From Oxytricha trifallax (lineage: Eukaryota; Ciliophora; Spirotrichea; Sporadotrichida; Oxytrichidae): a DNA stretch of 64,000 nt. Position 1 is the first letter of the stretch. Each line of letters starts with the position of its first letter. A program made the position numbers and the translations under genes. Shown here in pieces: positions 11,740 through 21,621 of the stretch. The stretch is from positions 124,001 to 188,000 of the forward strand of contig ARYC01000132.1 in NCBI GenBank assembly GCA_000711775.1, in the 5' to 3' direction. The notes below the pieces were generated by a model. That model made no database searches and was not told where the DNA came from. It worked only from the letters and a program-made list of their open reading frames with translations.

Positions 11740-14374
11740 ATGTAAAGTTAAAGATCATCATCTAGACTTGCAAAAAGAAAAGTATAAGACTCTGTGTCCC
11801 CAAAACCCTCTGCTTCAATTTAGAACTCAGCCTTCAAGGTAGAAAAGCATACTCTACTTCCCTATCAAAGCAAGAACAGAGTTTAAGCACCAATGACCAT
11901 CCCTCAAATTGAACAGCGAAAAGCCAAAGAAGAAATCGAACTTGAACAAGAGTTGATAGAATTTCTTGAAGATCTGTATAGTTATCAATATTATGACGGA
12001 GATCAAGTTATTGAGGCTTCAGATTTGGATTACTTGTATGATGAGCCTGAGGACATCGCTAATATATATTCAAGTTACACAATAAATACTAATTTCTTGA
12101 TTAAATAAATAAAATTAAATGAATGATGTCAGAGATCAGTGTATGAATCAAGCTAATACTAGAAAACTTGATCTTGGAAATTAGTTAAAATACCTATTCT
12201 AGGGTATTAATATCCTAATTAAAAATACCTTACTTAAAAAAAATTACAATAAATATATATGATTAGTTATATTTATTCGATTCTAACATCTGACTGTCAC
12301 TTAATTATTTAATTATTGGTTTCTAAATACTCATAATATTAAACATCTGCAGATATAATATAAAGTAGAAACAAAATTAAAAATACTTTTAATATATAAT
12401 TTTAATGTGGTATTGATTAAAGTTTTGACAGTACAGCAATAAATTGTTAAATTTCAAAGAATAAATATAGCTCAATCATAAAGTATTATGAATACACTCA
12501 TTTATAATAAATACAGCAAGCTTTTCTAGATAAATCCCATTTTAAAAATATAACATAAATATTTCGCATTCTTAAATAATTTGCTTATTTTAACTTAATA
12601 TTAACATAATTACTTTAAGTTTTATGAAGCAAAGGGTAAAAGATTGTATAATCTTTAAATATTGTGATGCCTATAAACCTGCTTGAATAGGCAATCTGCC
12701 CTCCCAAGTTGTTAATTGAGTTAAGACTGAGCAGCTGTGGATTGATAGCCAAAGATTGCAGAATTCTCTCAAGCATGCAGTCTCTTTGCCAACTGAGGTC
12801 TTTAGACTTATCTTGCAACAAGATTAAGATATAAGGTCTCTTGTATCTCTTGGAAGATAAGTACTCTAACTTAGGGTAGCTAAGAAAACTTGAACTTTTC
12901 TCATGTAAACTCTCTGAGAAACAAGTGCAAAATGTATCTGATATTGAAATGAAAGCAAAGAAACTGTAATTAAAGCAGCTCACATCATTAAATCTCTCTT
13001 ACAATAAATTAGGAATCTTTGCTCAGAAACTTCTCTCAAAATAATTTGGATTGATTGCTGGAGATATTATTGAAACTTTGAGTTTGATCTAGTGCAACTT
13101 GGAAGACAACTTTATCAAGAAGACTTTTGTCGACTTAACTAAGTCACTTCCAAACTTGATTGAGTTAGATATGTCTCACAACAGTTTCGAAGAAACTTAC
13201 AAGTCAATCATGACTTCTCTTCAGTCAAACTGCAGTATGCTAACAAACTTGAGTCTAGCTTCTAACAGGTTTTTATTGCATGTAATGTAAGACATGACCA
13301 TCACTAAGGTACCAGATCAGCCAGGATTCCTTAACTTAAAAAGGTTAGATCTAAGTAGCTCTTTGAAAGGAGACTTAATGATTACTGGAATAGCTGAGTC
13401 AAATGCCTTTGATAAAGTGGAATTTTTGAGATTGAGAAACTGCAACATTAATAATGAGGGATTTATGAGTCTTGTGGAGTCTAGCAATTTAAGAAGCGTC
13501 ACACACTTGATACTGTCAAAGAACAACATTTAACGAATTAAAGGACCCTTTAAAGATTTGAAAGAAGCAAGTGAGATGCAAGTTACAAGATATATCATGA
13601 AACTTGCACTTTTAGATATAAGCTAGAACCCTATTCAGATTAACTATATCACAATTTTAAATGAAATAATGATGTTCATTATTATATTTTAATATCATTA
13701 ATTTATCACAATGTATCTTCCCAAAGCTTTCCTCTCAAATACTGTCATTCTATCCCATAATTAAAATTTTTTAAGTTAAAAAAGGTTAGTTTTTGTGTGA
13801 ATTTGTGTGAAAATATATAATCATAATGGCAAAATTGACTGAGTCGGGCTTGGCTTGTCCTGGGAGGTGGCCACCTAGGAATTGAGGTGTTAGTGGTAGC
13901 AGCCGAGTTCGACTCCCCAATCTCCTGGCCTTTTTGCCGAAAATCTGAACTACCACCAGTACTTTTTGTGTCTACAGCATCCTACTGTGTATGAAAAGAA
14001 TTTATCGAGGGCCAGCCAAGCCCGACTCAGTCAAGACCTTCAGTACAGGAAGAACCATAAAGAGCATGGAAATAAAAAACTTACCTTGTCTTGAATCTTA
14101 GCCTTGACATTCTCGATGGAGTCTGATGGTTCGACGTAAGAAAACTCCATTTCTCAAAAATAATTAATGAATTAAATTGTTAAACAATAATCATACATTA
14201 CCTTAAAGTTACTCTCTACTCTACTCTAATGGCAAAATTAAAAAGAAGTTTGATCAGATTGAAATTCCTTACAAAGCAACAAAACTTAATCCTACAGATT
14301 TCAAGCTTAAATACAATCCTATCTTGGTTGTTAATCCAACTCTAGAATAGTCAACTTTCTTAAAAAATATTTGA
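11740..14374 (+). CDS. Leucine-rich-repeat protein (ribonuclease-inhibitor-like repeats)
   Basis: ATG at 11740 opens a ~105-residue N-terminal region (basic start, then an acidic EEIELEQELIEFLEDL helix). The pointer GCTAATA then joins it to a sequence containing RKLDLGN, the first LRR. From 12660 to 13640 the frame shows successive LRRs (LIELRLSSCGL, LRSLDLSCNKI, LTSLNLSYNKLG, LIELDMSHNSF, LTNLSLASN, VTHLILSKNNI, LALLDISQNPI), the RI/NLR-type spacing. A final segment after the 13-bp pointer TAATGGCAAAATT (14227-14239) ends at TGA 14372-14374. The junction between the last LRR (about 13640) and that segment is unresolved. LRR proteins of this type are protein-binding scaffolds; the partner is unknown. 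It begins 158 bp downstream of MVP on the same strand. Confidence 0.8.
12058..12151. other. IES, pointer GCTAATA (7 bp)
   Basis: GCTAATA is repeated at 12058-12064 and 12152-12158. Removal joins GAC-ATC-GCT-AAT-ACT-AGA-AAA-CTT-GAT in frame. Without it the upstream block looks like a separate 128-codon gene ending at TGA 12124. Confidence 0.75.
12178..12656. other. Probable IES, pointer AAAT
   Basis: Very AT-rich, with no sustained frame. AAAT at 12178-12181 and 12657-12660 would join LDLGN to IVMPINLLEQAI in frame, continuing into the first full LRRs. A 4-bp pointer in AT-rich DNA is weak evidence. Confidence 0.5.
13835..14034. mobile_element. 200-bp inverted-repeat element with tRNA-like B-box interior
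   Basis: Perfect 21-bp terminal inverted repeats lie at 13835-13855 and 14014-14034 (TTGACTGAGTCGGGCTTGGC...). The interior is far more GC-rich than its surroundings. It contains the palindrome AGGTGGCCACCT and a GAGTTCGACTCCC stretch resembling a tRNA B box, preceded by TTAGTGGTAGCAG. The T-arm stem does not pair, so this is not an intact tRNA. It is a MITE-like element, perhaps with a tRNA-derived interior. Confidence 0.65.
14085..14150 (-). CDS. Ubiquitin-like exon fragment inside an IES
   Basis: On the minus strand, ATG at 14150 opens MEFSY, then VEPSDSIENVKAKIQDK, nearly identical to ubiquitin residues 17-33. A good GTAAGT donor follows immediately at 14084. The usual ubiquitin N terminus (MQIFVKTLTGK) is missing and no downstream ubiquitin exon is visible nearby. 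It may be a germline segment of a ubiquitin gene whose other parts lie elsewhere, or a stranded fragment. Confidence 0.55.
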
Positions 14375-14957
14375 GAAAAAATTACACTGACATAAAAAGA
14401 AATTTTCAGCAAGATTTTCAAACATTATTATTATTTTTGGAATGAGTGTAATGATTTCCTTAAGAATTTATTTTTGGTTATTAATTATTTGTTTAGACTT
14501 TTCTAATTTTAATCTCTATATTTAAAACACCTTAATTGGTAAGCTGTAAATTCTTATAGCATTAAAATTATAATAATTAAATTTGTAAATTATCGATGAA
14601 ATTTATAAAAATGTGTTGTCACTATTTCTTAAGTGGCGATAGACCTTTCATAAGTAAATTAGTGGCTTTTTTATTAGCTATAAGTTATTATTTCATAAAT
14701 GCCATACTTGTTTAGTTCATCATATTATAATTATTATAGGGGATGTTGCTGTTTGTTACAGAGTTCAGTATTGAACCATTAGAATTGTTATTATAATTTA
14801 TGTGATTTATTGATGAGTGCTTGTTTATCAAGTTATAAGTGATTATTAAAAAAATTACAAATAATATAATATATATTTATAGGGTTGTTGCTAAGCTATT
14901 AAGCTAGATTTACAAAATGGGCTTAGTTTATATTACTACTTTGATTATGATTATTAT
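14375..14957. other. AT-rich stretch without a recognised gene
   Basis: No sustained frame, repeat or RNA signature. It lies between the converging 3' ends of the LRR gene (+) and the coiled-coil gene (-). Confidence 0.5.
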
Positions 14958-17900
14958 TCATATTGCTAATTAGAAATAAATCAAAAAAATTGAGATTCTA
15001 TAGCAAAATAAAACTTCAAGATTTAAAGTTACATATTGAATTAATTGCAATATATTATTAAATCTACATTATATATTTTTACTATAAGATTTCTATTAAA
15101 AGTTAAAGATGCTAGATTTTGTAAAAATAAACATTTTAATAATTTTAAATTTTGTTAACTATTTTTATTTTAGGAAATATTGAACAATAAATTGTTGAAA
15201 CTAACTAACAACAACTAGAAATTTCTTTACAAACAAATATATATTATTGGTTATAATATTTCTCAGTTAATCTTTTCCTCCAATATTATTCTTAGATTAC
15301 TAAGTTGAACTGCTTGTAGTTGTTTTAAAATGCATATCAAGTATGCTTGAATCGAATTTATTCATAACTCCAGCTGTTGTATTTTAACTTAACTATTTTT
15401 TATTATTTCTTGATCTGTGCTTCTCCACTGAATGTGAGCTTTAACTTGGAGGAATAACATGAGAATTTCGTTTCTAAAGTTGTTAAATGGTGTTATTTGT
15501 ATTTATCAAGGCATTTTGCAATTAATTGCCGAATGATTGATTAAGCTTCACTTTCTGGGTCAACTCGTCAGGATGTGCAACGTAGTTTTATTATTGGGAA
15601 TTTGTATTGAATCTTGCAAGTTATTAATTCGCTGTGTTTCTCAAAGACTATTGCGTATTAGCAGAGCCTGTACTTGCACTAATTTAATTTTACTTCACGA
15701 TTCTCCTCTTTGTATTATTCTGCTAATTTTCTATGAAGTCATAGACTAAATTGTTGTTCTAAACAATTGCTTGTTGCTTACTCATTCCGTGATTATTGCC
15801 CATGCTAGATTTATTCTACTGTCTTATGTCGAACTATAAAATATCCTCGTTCACATTTGACTTTCTGTACTTTTAATCAGTCATTTGAGTTTTTTAGAGA
15901 CTGTCATTTAGAGTGAATAATTCATCGATACTTGCGTTTTTATCGATTATCCTTTTGTCTATAGTGTGTCTTTCTTAACTCTTTTTCGTTGATTTTGCTT
16001 CTCTTTTATCATGAACAACATCTAATTGAAATAATAAAAATGGAATGAAAATTTTTCTTACTTTGAGACTTGCATCGTCTATGAGAATTCAGATTAGAAT
16101 TGCTACTATCCTCGTTGAGTTCAGGGTTATTTTTCCTTAATAAATTTTAGCTATTAATGAAGTTGTTTGCAAATTATTGCATTGAGCCATCATGAATTTG
16201 ATTAGAAGCATTATTGTTATTATGAATGATTTAGTTGCTATAGTTAATCGATAAACCCGATATGTTATTATTTATAATGTTTGAATAAGTGTGCGCTCCA
16301 TTATTCAATCCGTTATTATTTGCTTGACCAATCCATTGATTTTTCTGCATGCTCCCCTTTGACCCCTTGCTGTGTCTGCTTTAAGAAGAGTATTTTCTTT
16401 GTCCTAGCTTACCAGAATTTTAAGTGCTATTATAAGTTGCTGTGGTGGCACCAACTTAAGTTCCAAAACTTAGTGAGTCTACCAAAGTCTAGGGAACATT
16501 GAATTTCTGTTTCACACTTAAAGATCCACTTTAATGAGATTTCTTTGCAATATGATTTTTCCCACTTAGATTTTGAGTTTACATATAAGGATGAATGATT
16601 TCTGGAGTTTTTCTCTCAGGAGTGCCTTAATCAATAAAAGACTAATTTTATGAGAAGCAAATTGCATCTTAATTCTTATTAGTATTTGGTTTTTCTCTAA
16701 CTTGTATTCCTGATGTTTTACTATGAAAAGGCTAAGTTGAATTTAGCACTAGTTAAATTGGATCTTGGTTTTACTTTAATTTTTGCAGTAGATCTTTCTT
16801 TAATTTATCTATTTGACCTTGAAGGAAAGTCTCTGAATCTTTTAACTTTTAAATTTAGATTTGATAGTCTTTCACAAGTTCTTCCTTTTATAATTCTTTC
16901 TTATTACAAAAATCAATTAAAAAAATTTAAGTTTTACTTAACTATGGATTCAACTTCTTAAACTTTACTTTGCAAGCTTTTATTTTCATCTTAAGTTTTC
17001 TTTTACTTCTCTAAGTCTTTCTCATATTTTCTTGCTTAAGTTTCCATTTCTTCGATTTAATTTTCAACACTTTCAATGTGGAGTTTAAGTTGTTATTCAA
17101 TCTATAAAAATGAAATATGATTATTACTTAAACTAATTTACCCTAATATGTTTCCTAATATCAGCCTCCAAACTTTGAATTAATTCTTCATAGACTTTAG
17201 GAGGTCCTTCTTAATTCGAGAGCGCAGACCTTACAGAAGAAGAGCCAATTAACAATTGATTTTCATCATCAATCATTGGCGATCTAATTGACTCTAATGG
17301 ATAATTTTTATTTTCTTTCTTCTTTTTATCTCCATGATTTTGCAATGTTTTCCTGTCTTATCCATTTTTAGACTTTGCTAAGTTAGTTTATTATTGGCTA
17401 AGCAGATGCCTGCTGTCAGACATCGCCCCTTTAATCGAATCAAAATTGACATTTCCATTTCTCTAACTTTCATCTCTCAGTGTTGAATCCTGAGGATTGG
17501 TTGTCTTGTCTAGAAGACGCTTTTCAATTTCCTCGAATTTCAGGTTCAATATTATATCTACTGAGGATTTTATGTATTCAATCACTATATAGGGGTCGAG
17601 AGATTTAATGATTTCTCTTTCTTCCTTCTCTTCTTCCTCTGTGATGGACTCGTTCTAATAAAAATGATGAATTTACTAAGAACTTTTAAATTACTTCATC
17701 GCGAGTTTTCTGTTTGATAGACAGATACAAATCTGCAACTGCATCCTTCAATTTTATGTATTTTCTGTTGACTGAGTGACCTTCTTAACGCAATTCGGTT
17801 TAATTTTCATCATTATCATAATTCTAAATGTTTTTCATTCTTTTATAGTTCATCTAAACATTTGAGTTTTGCTGGTCGCTCTCGTTGTCATCACTCTCCA

Positions 17901-18203
17901 AAAATTCATCTGAGTCTTTGTTTTAATCGTCTAAAAATCCTTGTTAATTTTTCTTAATTTTAATACATTATGAGCAACATTTCTTCTAATTTGTGACTGG
18001 TTATGTTATAATAATAATTAAGTATAATTTGATTAAATTTTATACTTACAAGGTTGAGAATTTTTGTTTTTAATAGTTCTTGAATCTTCATAAGAAAATT
18101 GCTGGGATAATATTGAAGCTCTCTAAACTAATTCATCGTCGTCGTAGTTGAAAACCTCAAATTTCTTACTATCAATCGCCGTTTTTTTATTTTTATCACT
18201 CAT
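14958..18203 (-). CDS. Large coiled-coil / Asn-Ser-rich protein, function unknown
   Basis: Start ATG at 18203 (MSDKNKKTAIDSKKFEVFN). An intron follows with GTAAGT near 18050, and a second (GTAATT...TTAG) lies near 17690-17650. The N-terminal third is acidic and helical (FEEIEKRLLDK), followed by a strongly predicted coiled coil (KYEKDLEKQKKTQDENKS). The rest is a Ser/Asn/Gln-rich tail. Frames switch near 16940-16900 and near 16030-15990, consistent with IESs whose pointers I did not resolve. The last in-frame TGA is at 14958, but coding character fades after about 15250, so the true end may lie earlier. Not recognised as a known family; it could be a cytoskeletal or centrosomal coiled-coil protein, judged by composition only. 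Confidence 0.65.
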
Positions 18204-18653
18204 TATTATTGCTAAATTAATTTAAAATATAAATTTATTTACATGATAAAATTATGAATTTTATTTAAGTAATAATACAATTAAAGTTATAATAATTAAT
18301 TGTAAATTACCTTGAAATAATCAATAATTTAGATTTTTAGAGATTATAATTAAAAAAAATAAGAAATGTTATTTAAATTAAAGAAAAAATTATATTCTTC
18401 ATTTGACACTGATAAATAAACTAATAATTCTTGACATTTCTGTGTTACACAGGTGTCTACATTATTTATTTTCTATGATATTAAGAAGCTTTAAGATGTC
18501 ATTAAATAAATTCTAATCTTTGTGGATCAAAGACTTAGGATAGAGTAAAATGCTTTTTATTGTTCAAAATGCATCATTTATAGGTAATCTGATTATTTAT
18601 TTAGTGATATTAATTTTTATCGATTGATAAAAATGTCATACATTTTAAATTCC

Positions 18654-20050
18654 TCATTACTAAGGAGCTAAAGTCTTAAGAGAGAGCTCACTTCTCTTTT
18701 TAGCTATCAAATCTTAAACTTAATCTAAGTCATTTGATATTTATAGTAAATCTTGTGAGGTGAATTGCCTGATTTATTTGCCATTTTACCAATATCCATA
18801 CTATTTCTGGTTAAATTATGTGATTTATACACCATATCCTTATTGCTTGCCTTATATCCACCATCCCTCAAACTTCTCATTATTAGCAAAATTAAAAATT
18901 CCATAACCTTGAAATTTCCCATGCTCAAATTGGCCTTGATAGGAGGACCCATCTGGATAAACCAATCTTCCATGATCGTGTGGCTGATCAAACGAGTCTA
19001 TAAGTCCCCTATATACAGACCCATCTTCAAACTTAAAGTTATTAATTTTCTTCTTTGATGAGTGTGTTGGGGCGCTTGTATTCACAGGCTAAATCATATT
19101 TATACCAGAAATTTTCATCAATTAACTATCAATTTTGTGTAGTACATTAAATAAGTCGTCATGGGACTCATGAACATTTAGATTACTAGATCCCTTTTTA
19201 AATTGATTTTTATCTCTGTGAGTTGAAGAGTAAGCTTTAAATTCAGTAATGTGAGAGTAGGAGCTTTATTGGCCATGTTTAGTCAAACCAGAACTTGGTG
19301 TTAACTATTTATTAATTTTATTCAATTTTTAAATGTATTTGACTCTCACATTAATCATTCTGTACCAGGCTTGTATTTTAATGATGGATTTGATGTATAA
19401 ATCTGACTACTATAAAGCCTGCAAAATGTTCGAGAAATTATCTTACTACTTCTTTATTCTTAACCTCTTTTAGAAATAGTAGGGATTTTGATCCTCGTAT
19501 CGATTAGAATTCAAAATTCCATTAAACTCCAAATTATTTACTTTTCTTTATTACTGATGCTCTTAGGCTGAAAATTTCCTACCAAAACCAGATTAATCTT
19601 TAATAAGATTCTTTGAAAATTTGGAGTTTGAGGTGTATTCAGTCGTTAACTTGAATTCTTATTTGATATCTCTTTGAGATTGTTTTCTACTTTGGGTACT
19701 CTAATTGGTAATATATATGATAAAAAATAGGAACTCTAAGTATTTGCTCTACCATTAATGTTGAACAAACCTTGTTTGTTAGTTTTGTTGTATTTTTGTT
19801 TTTGCGACTAACAATCAAAACTTTCTCGTGTGTATAAGCTACACTCAGTCGACTCTCTTGCTTAACTCTCAGCTCCCTTTCCACTCACTGGAGAAAAATC
19901 TGTGGCCTATAATTCTTATTTATAGTGAGACTTCTTTTCTATGACTTAATCTCTAGGAGTGGGCAGGCTTTGGATTTTTTAATCATCAAATTCACTTTAT
20001 TTGTCTCTTCTCATACAGTCTCCACAGCTCTTACAACCTATGTTACCCAT
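18654..20050 (-). CDS. IQ-motif and MORN-repeat protein
   Basis: Start ATG at 20050 (MGNIGCKSCGDCMRRDK; the MGN start resembles an N-myristoylation signal). A Ser/Gln-rich linker follows, then an IQ calmodulin-binding motif (IIKIQAWYRMINVRVKYIQK). MORN repeats come next (GSVYRGLIDS, GSSYQGQFEHGKFQGYG, NEKFEGWWIQGKQQGYG, KQYGYWQNGKQ). TGA is at 18654-18656. MORN arrays usually bind lipid or act as membrane/cytoskeleton adaptors, and an IQ motif suggests Ca2+/calmodulin control. A 35-bp IES at 19698-19732 is resolved exactly. The total of about 440 residues fits ciliate MORN proteins. The next gene diverges from its 5' end 199 bp away. Confidence 0.85.
19698..19732. other. 35-bp IES, pointer ACTCTAA (7 bp)
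   Basis: ACTCTAA is repeated at 19698-19704 and 19733-19739. On the minus strand, removal joins AAT-AC-TTAGAGT-ACC-CAA in frame. Without removal the frame shifts and hits TGA. Confidence 0.8.
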
Positions 20051-20249
20051 CACAATTTTATTATCTAATTTAAAATGATTAATGTATTTTTACAATTGAT
20101 TTAGAAGAATTTAAAGCAAGGAATTTGCTTTTTTAAATTATTGAAGCTTTACCTTATACTAACAATCATTTCATCAATTTATCTAATTAATTGTTTTTAC
20201 AAATGTTATTTGGAAATGATTGAATTTATAAATATAATCAAATTTTAAA

Positions 20250-21479
20250 ATGGTAAGCTGGAAGATTTTTCTGGAAAAAAAGGTAGTCAAAGCATTGTTA
20301 ACCTATACATTCTTTGGGCTCATGATCTCTCTTTATGTTTATACTTAATCATCAGGGTTTGACTGCAATCAGCTCGCTAAGGTTGCTAATGACTAAGAAG
20401 CTTTAAAGTTGGCCTAGGAATATATCTAAAATGCAGAAGATCCTAGTCTATTAGTTATTGATGAAGAGTAAGGAGAAATTACAGTGTTCTTGAGTTTTAA
20501 ATTGGCAAATAGAGATTTGAATTGCTTAAGCTAAATTAATTTATAGATGCCTTAACATTGGTATGAGAAGAAACTTCTTTGAAACATCTTAATATCTAAT
20601 CAATGAGTATTTCATTCTTGATGGTAAAAGATCTGCAAGTAAGTTAAGAGAAAATATCAAAGGAAATGATATTTTTCATTCGAGAATATCGCTTTGTTTT
20701 GATACGTGTTCCAAAATAATTTGCATTATAAATTTGATTTTAAAACTTTTCTTAATTTTAGAAGCTGAGAGTACAGTGAGAAACGCAGTTGAGCAAGTAA
20801 AGAACAAGCAAAACGAAGTACTCCTAGCTTTAGAAAAGACACCAAAGGGAATCAGCGTAATTGCACCTGCTTTCCAGTGGGCACAAAGTCTGGACTACAT
20901 TTATCTATCCATTAAATTTGCCACAAGATTTGATACCCCAGGTTGCCTTGACACTTTTGATGAGAACATCACTATCTCTCCAAGAAATTTCAATCTTACT
21001 ATTTTCTGCAAGCATGTAAGCATACAAACAAAAAAAGGCTTGTTTACTTAAATTCAAATTGTTTAGGACAAGAATACAATGAAGTATGAATTAGATCTTG
21101 ACTTGTTCGATGATATTGACGTAGAAGAGAGCAAGTATGAATTGGGATCAGTCGGAAGAATGAGTGTGACTTTGGCTAAGAAGGGAAGACCCAACAGATG
21201 GAGAAGACTCTTGCAATAAACTGAGAAGATGCCAAACATGCAAATTTGGTGGGACCTCCATTAAAAACACGAAGAAACTTTGCTTAATCACACATAATTT
21301 GAGACTGATGAGAGCATTGAGCACTTAATTCACATTGACAACTCTTCTCCAAAGAAGAGCAAAAAGCCCAAGAAAGACAAAAAGAAGAAGTCAAAGAAAG
21401 GTAAGTCTTTGAAATGTTTAATTGATTGTACTTTGTAGATATCTCTGATGCTGCAGCAGAGAAAGCAGAGGAACTTTGA
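20250..21479 (+). CDS. Membrane-anchored CS-domain (p23/NudC-like) protein
   Basis: ATG at 20250. Residues ~12-30 form a hydrophobic anchor (LLTYTFFGLMISLYVY), suggesting a signal anchor in the endomembrane system. A luminal or cytosolic region and a CS-like beta-sandwich follow (FQWAQSLDYIYLSIKFATR, with conserved Trp residues and MQIWWDLHQKHE near its end). The tail is lysine-rich (KKPKKDKKKKSKK), possibly an ER-retention-like basic tail. Introns: 20639-20761, 21016-21066 and 21401-21438, all GT-AG. One further frame change near 20560-20590 is not resolved (small IES or intron). TGA is at 21477-21479. CS domains bind Hsp90 or act as co-chaperones; the membrane anchor suggests an ER co-chaperone role, which is inference. 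Confidence 0.75.
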
Positions 21480-21621
21480 AGAATTTAGGACAAATTAGAT
21501 TATTCATGAATTGCATTTAACTTTATTTAATTCACCTAAATATGCTTTCCAAATTGAATATGCATGATTCATTATTCAAATGAGATTTTTAAAGTTAAAT
21601 TATAATAATTATAAAATCAAA

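Larger units (their letters stand above)
13824..14226. other. 403-bp IES bounded by 13-bp pointer, carrying an element and a ubiquitin-like exon
   Basis: TAATGGCAAAATT occurs at 13824-13836 and 14227-14239. The second copy continues in an open frame to TGA 14372. Between them lie a 200-bp element with 21-bp terminal inverted repeats and, on the minus strand, a ubiquitin-like exon. Confidence 0.65.

Noticed and set aside
11740-12126. Separate 128-codon gene
   Set aside because: A 7-bp pointer (GCTAATA) joins it in frame to the LRR gene, and its apparent stop lies inside the IES.
13857-13925. Intact tRNA gene
   Set aside because: A B-box-like stretch is present but the T-arm and acceptor stems do not pair and the A-to-B box spacing is too short.
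15537-16961. Plus-strand hydrophobic open frames (15537, 16281, 16713)
   Set aside because: Shadows of the Asn/Gln/Ser-rich coiled-coil gene on the minus strand.
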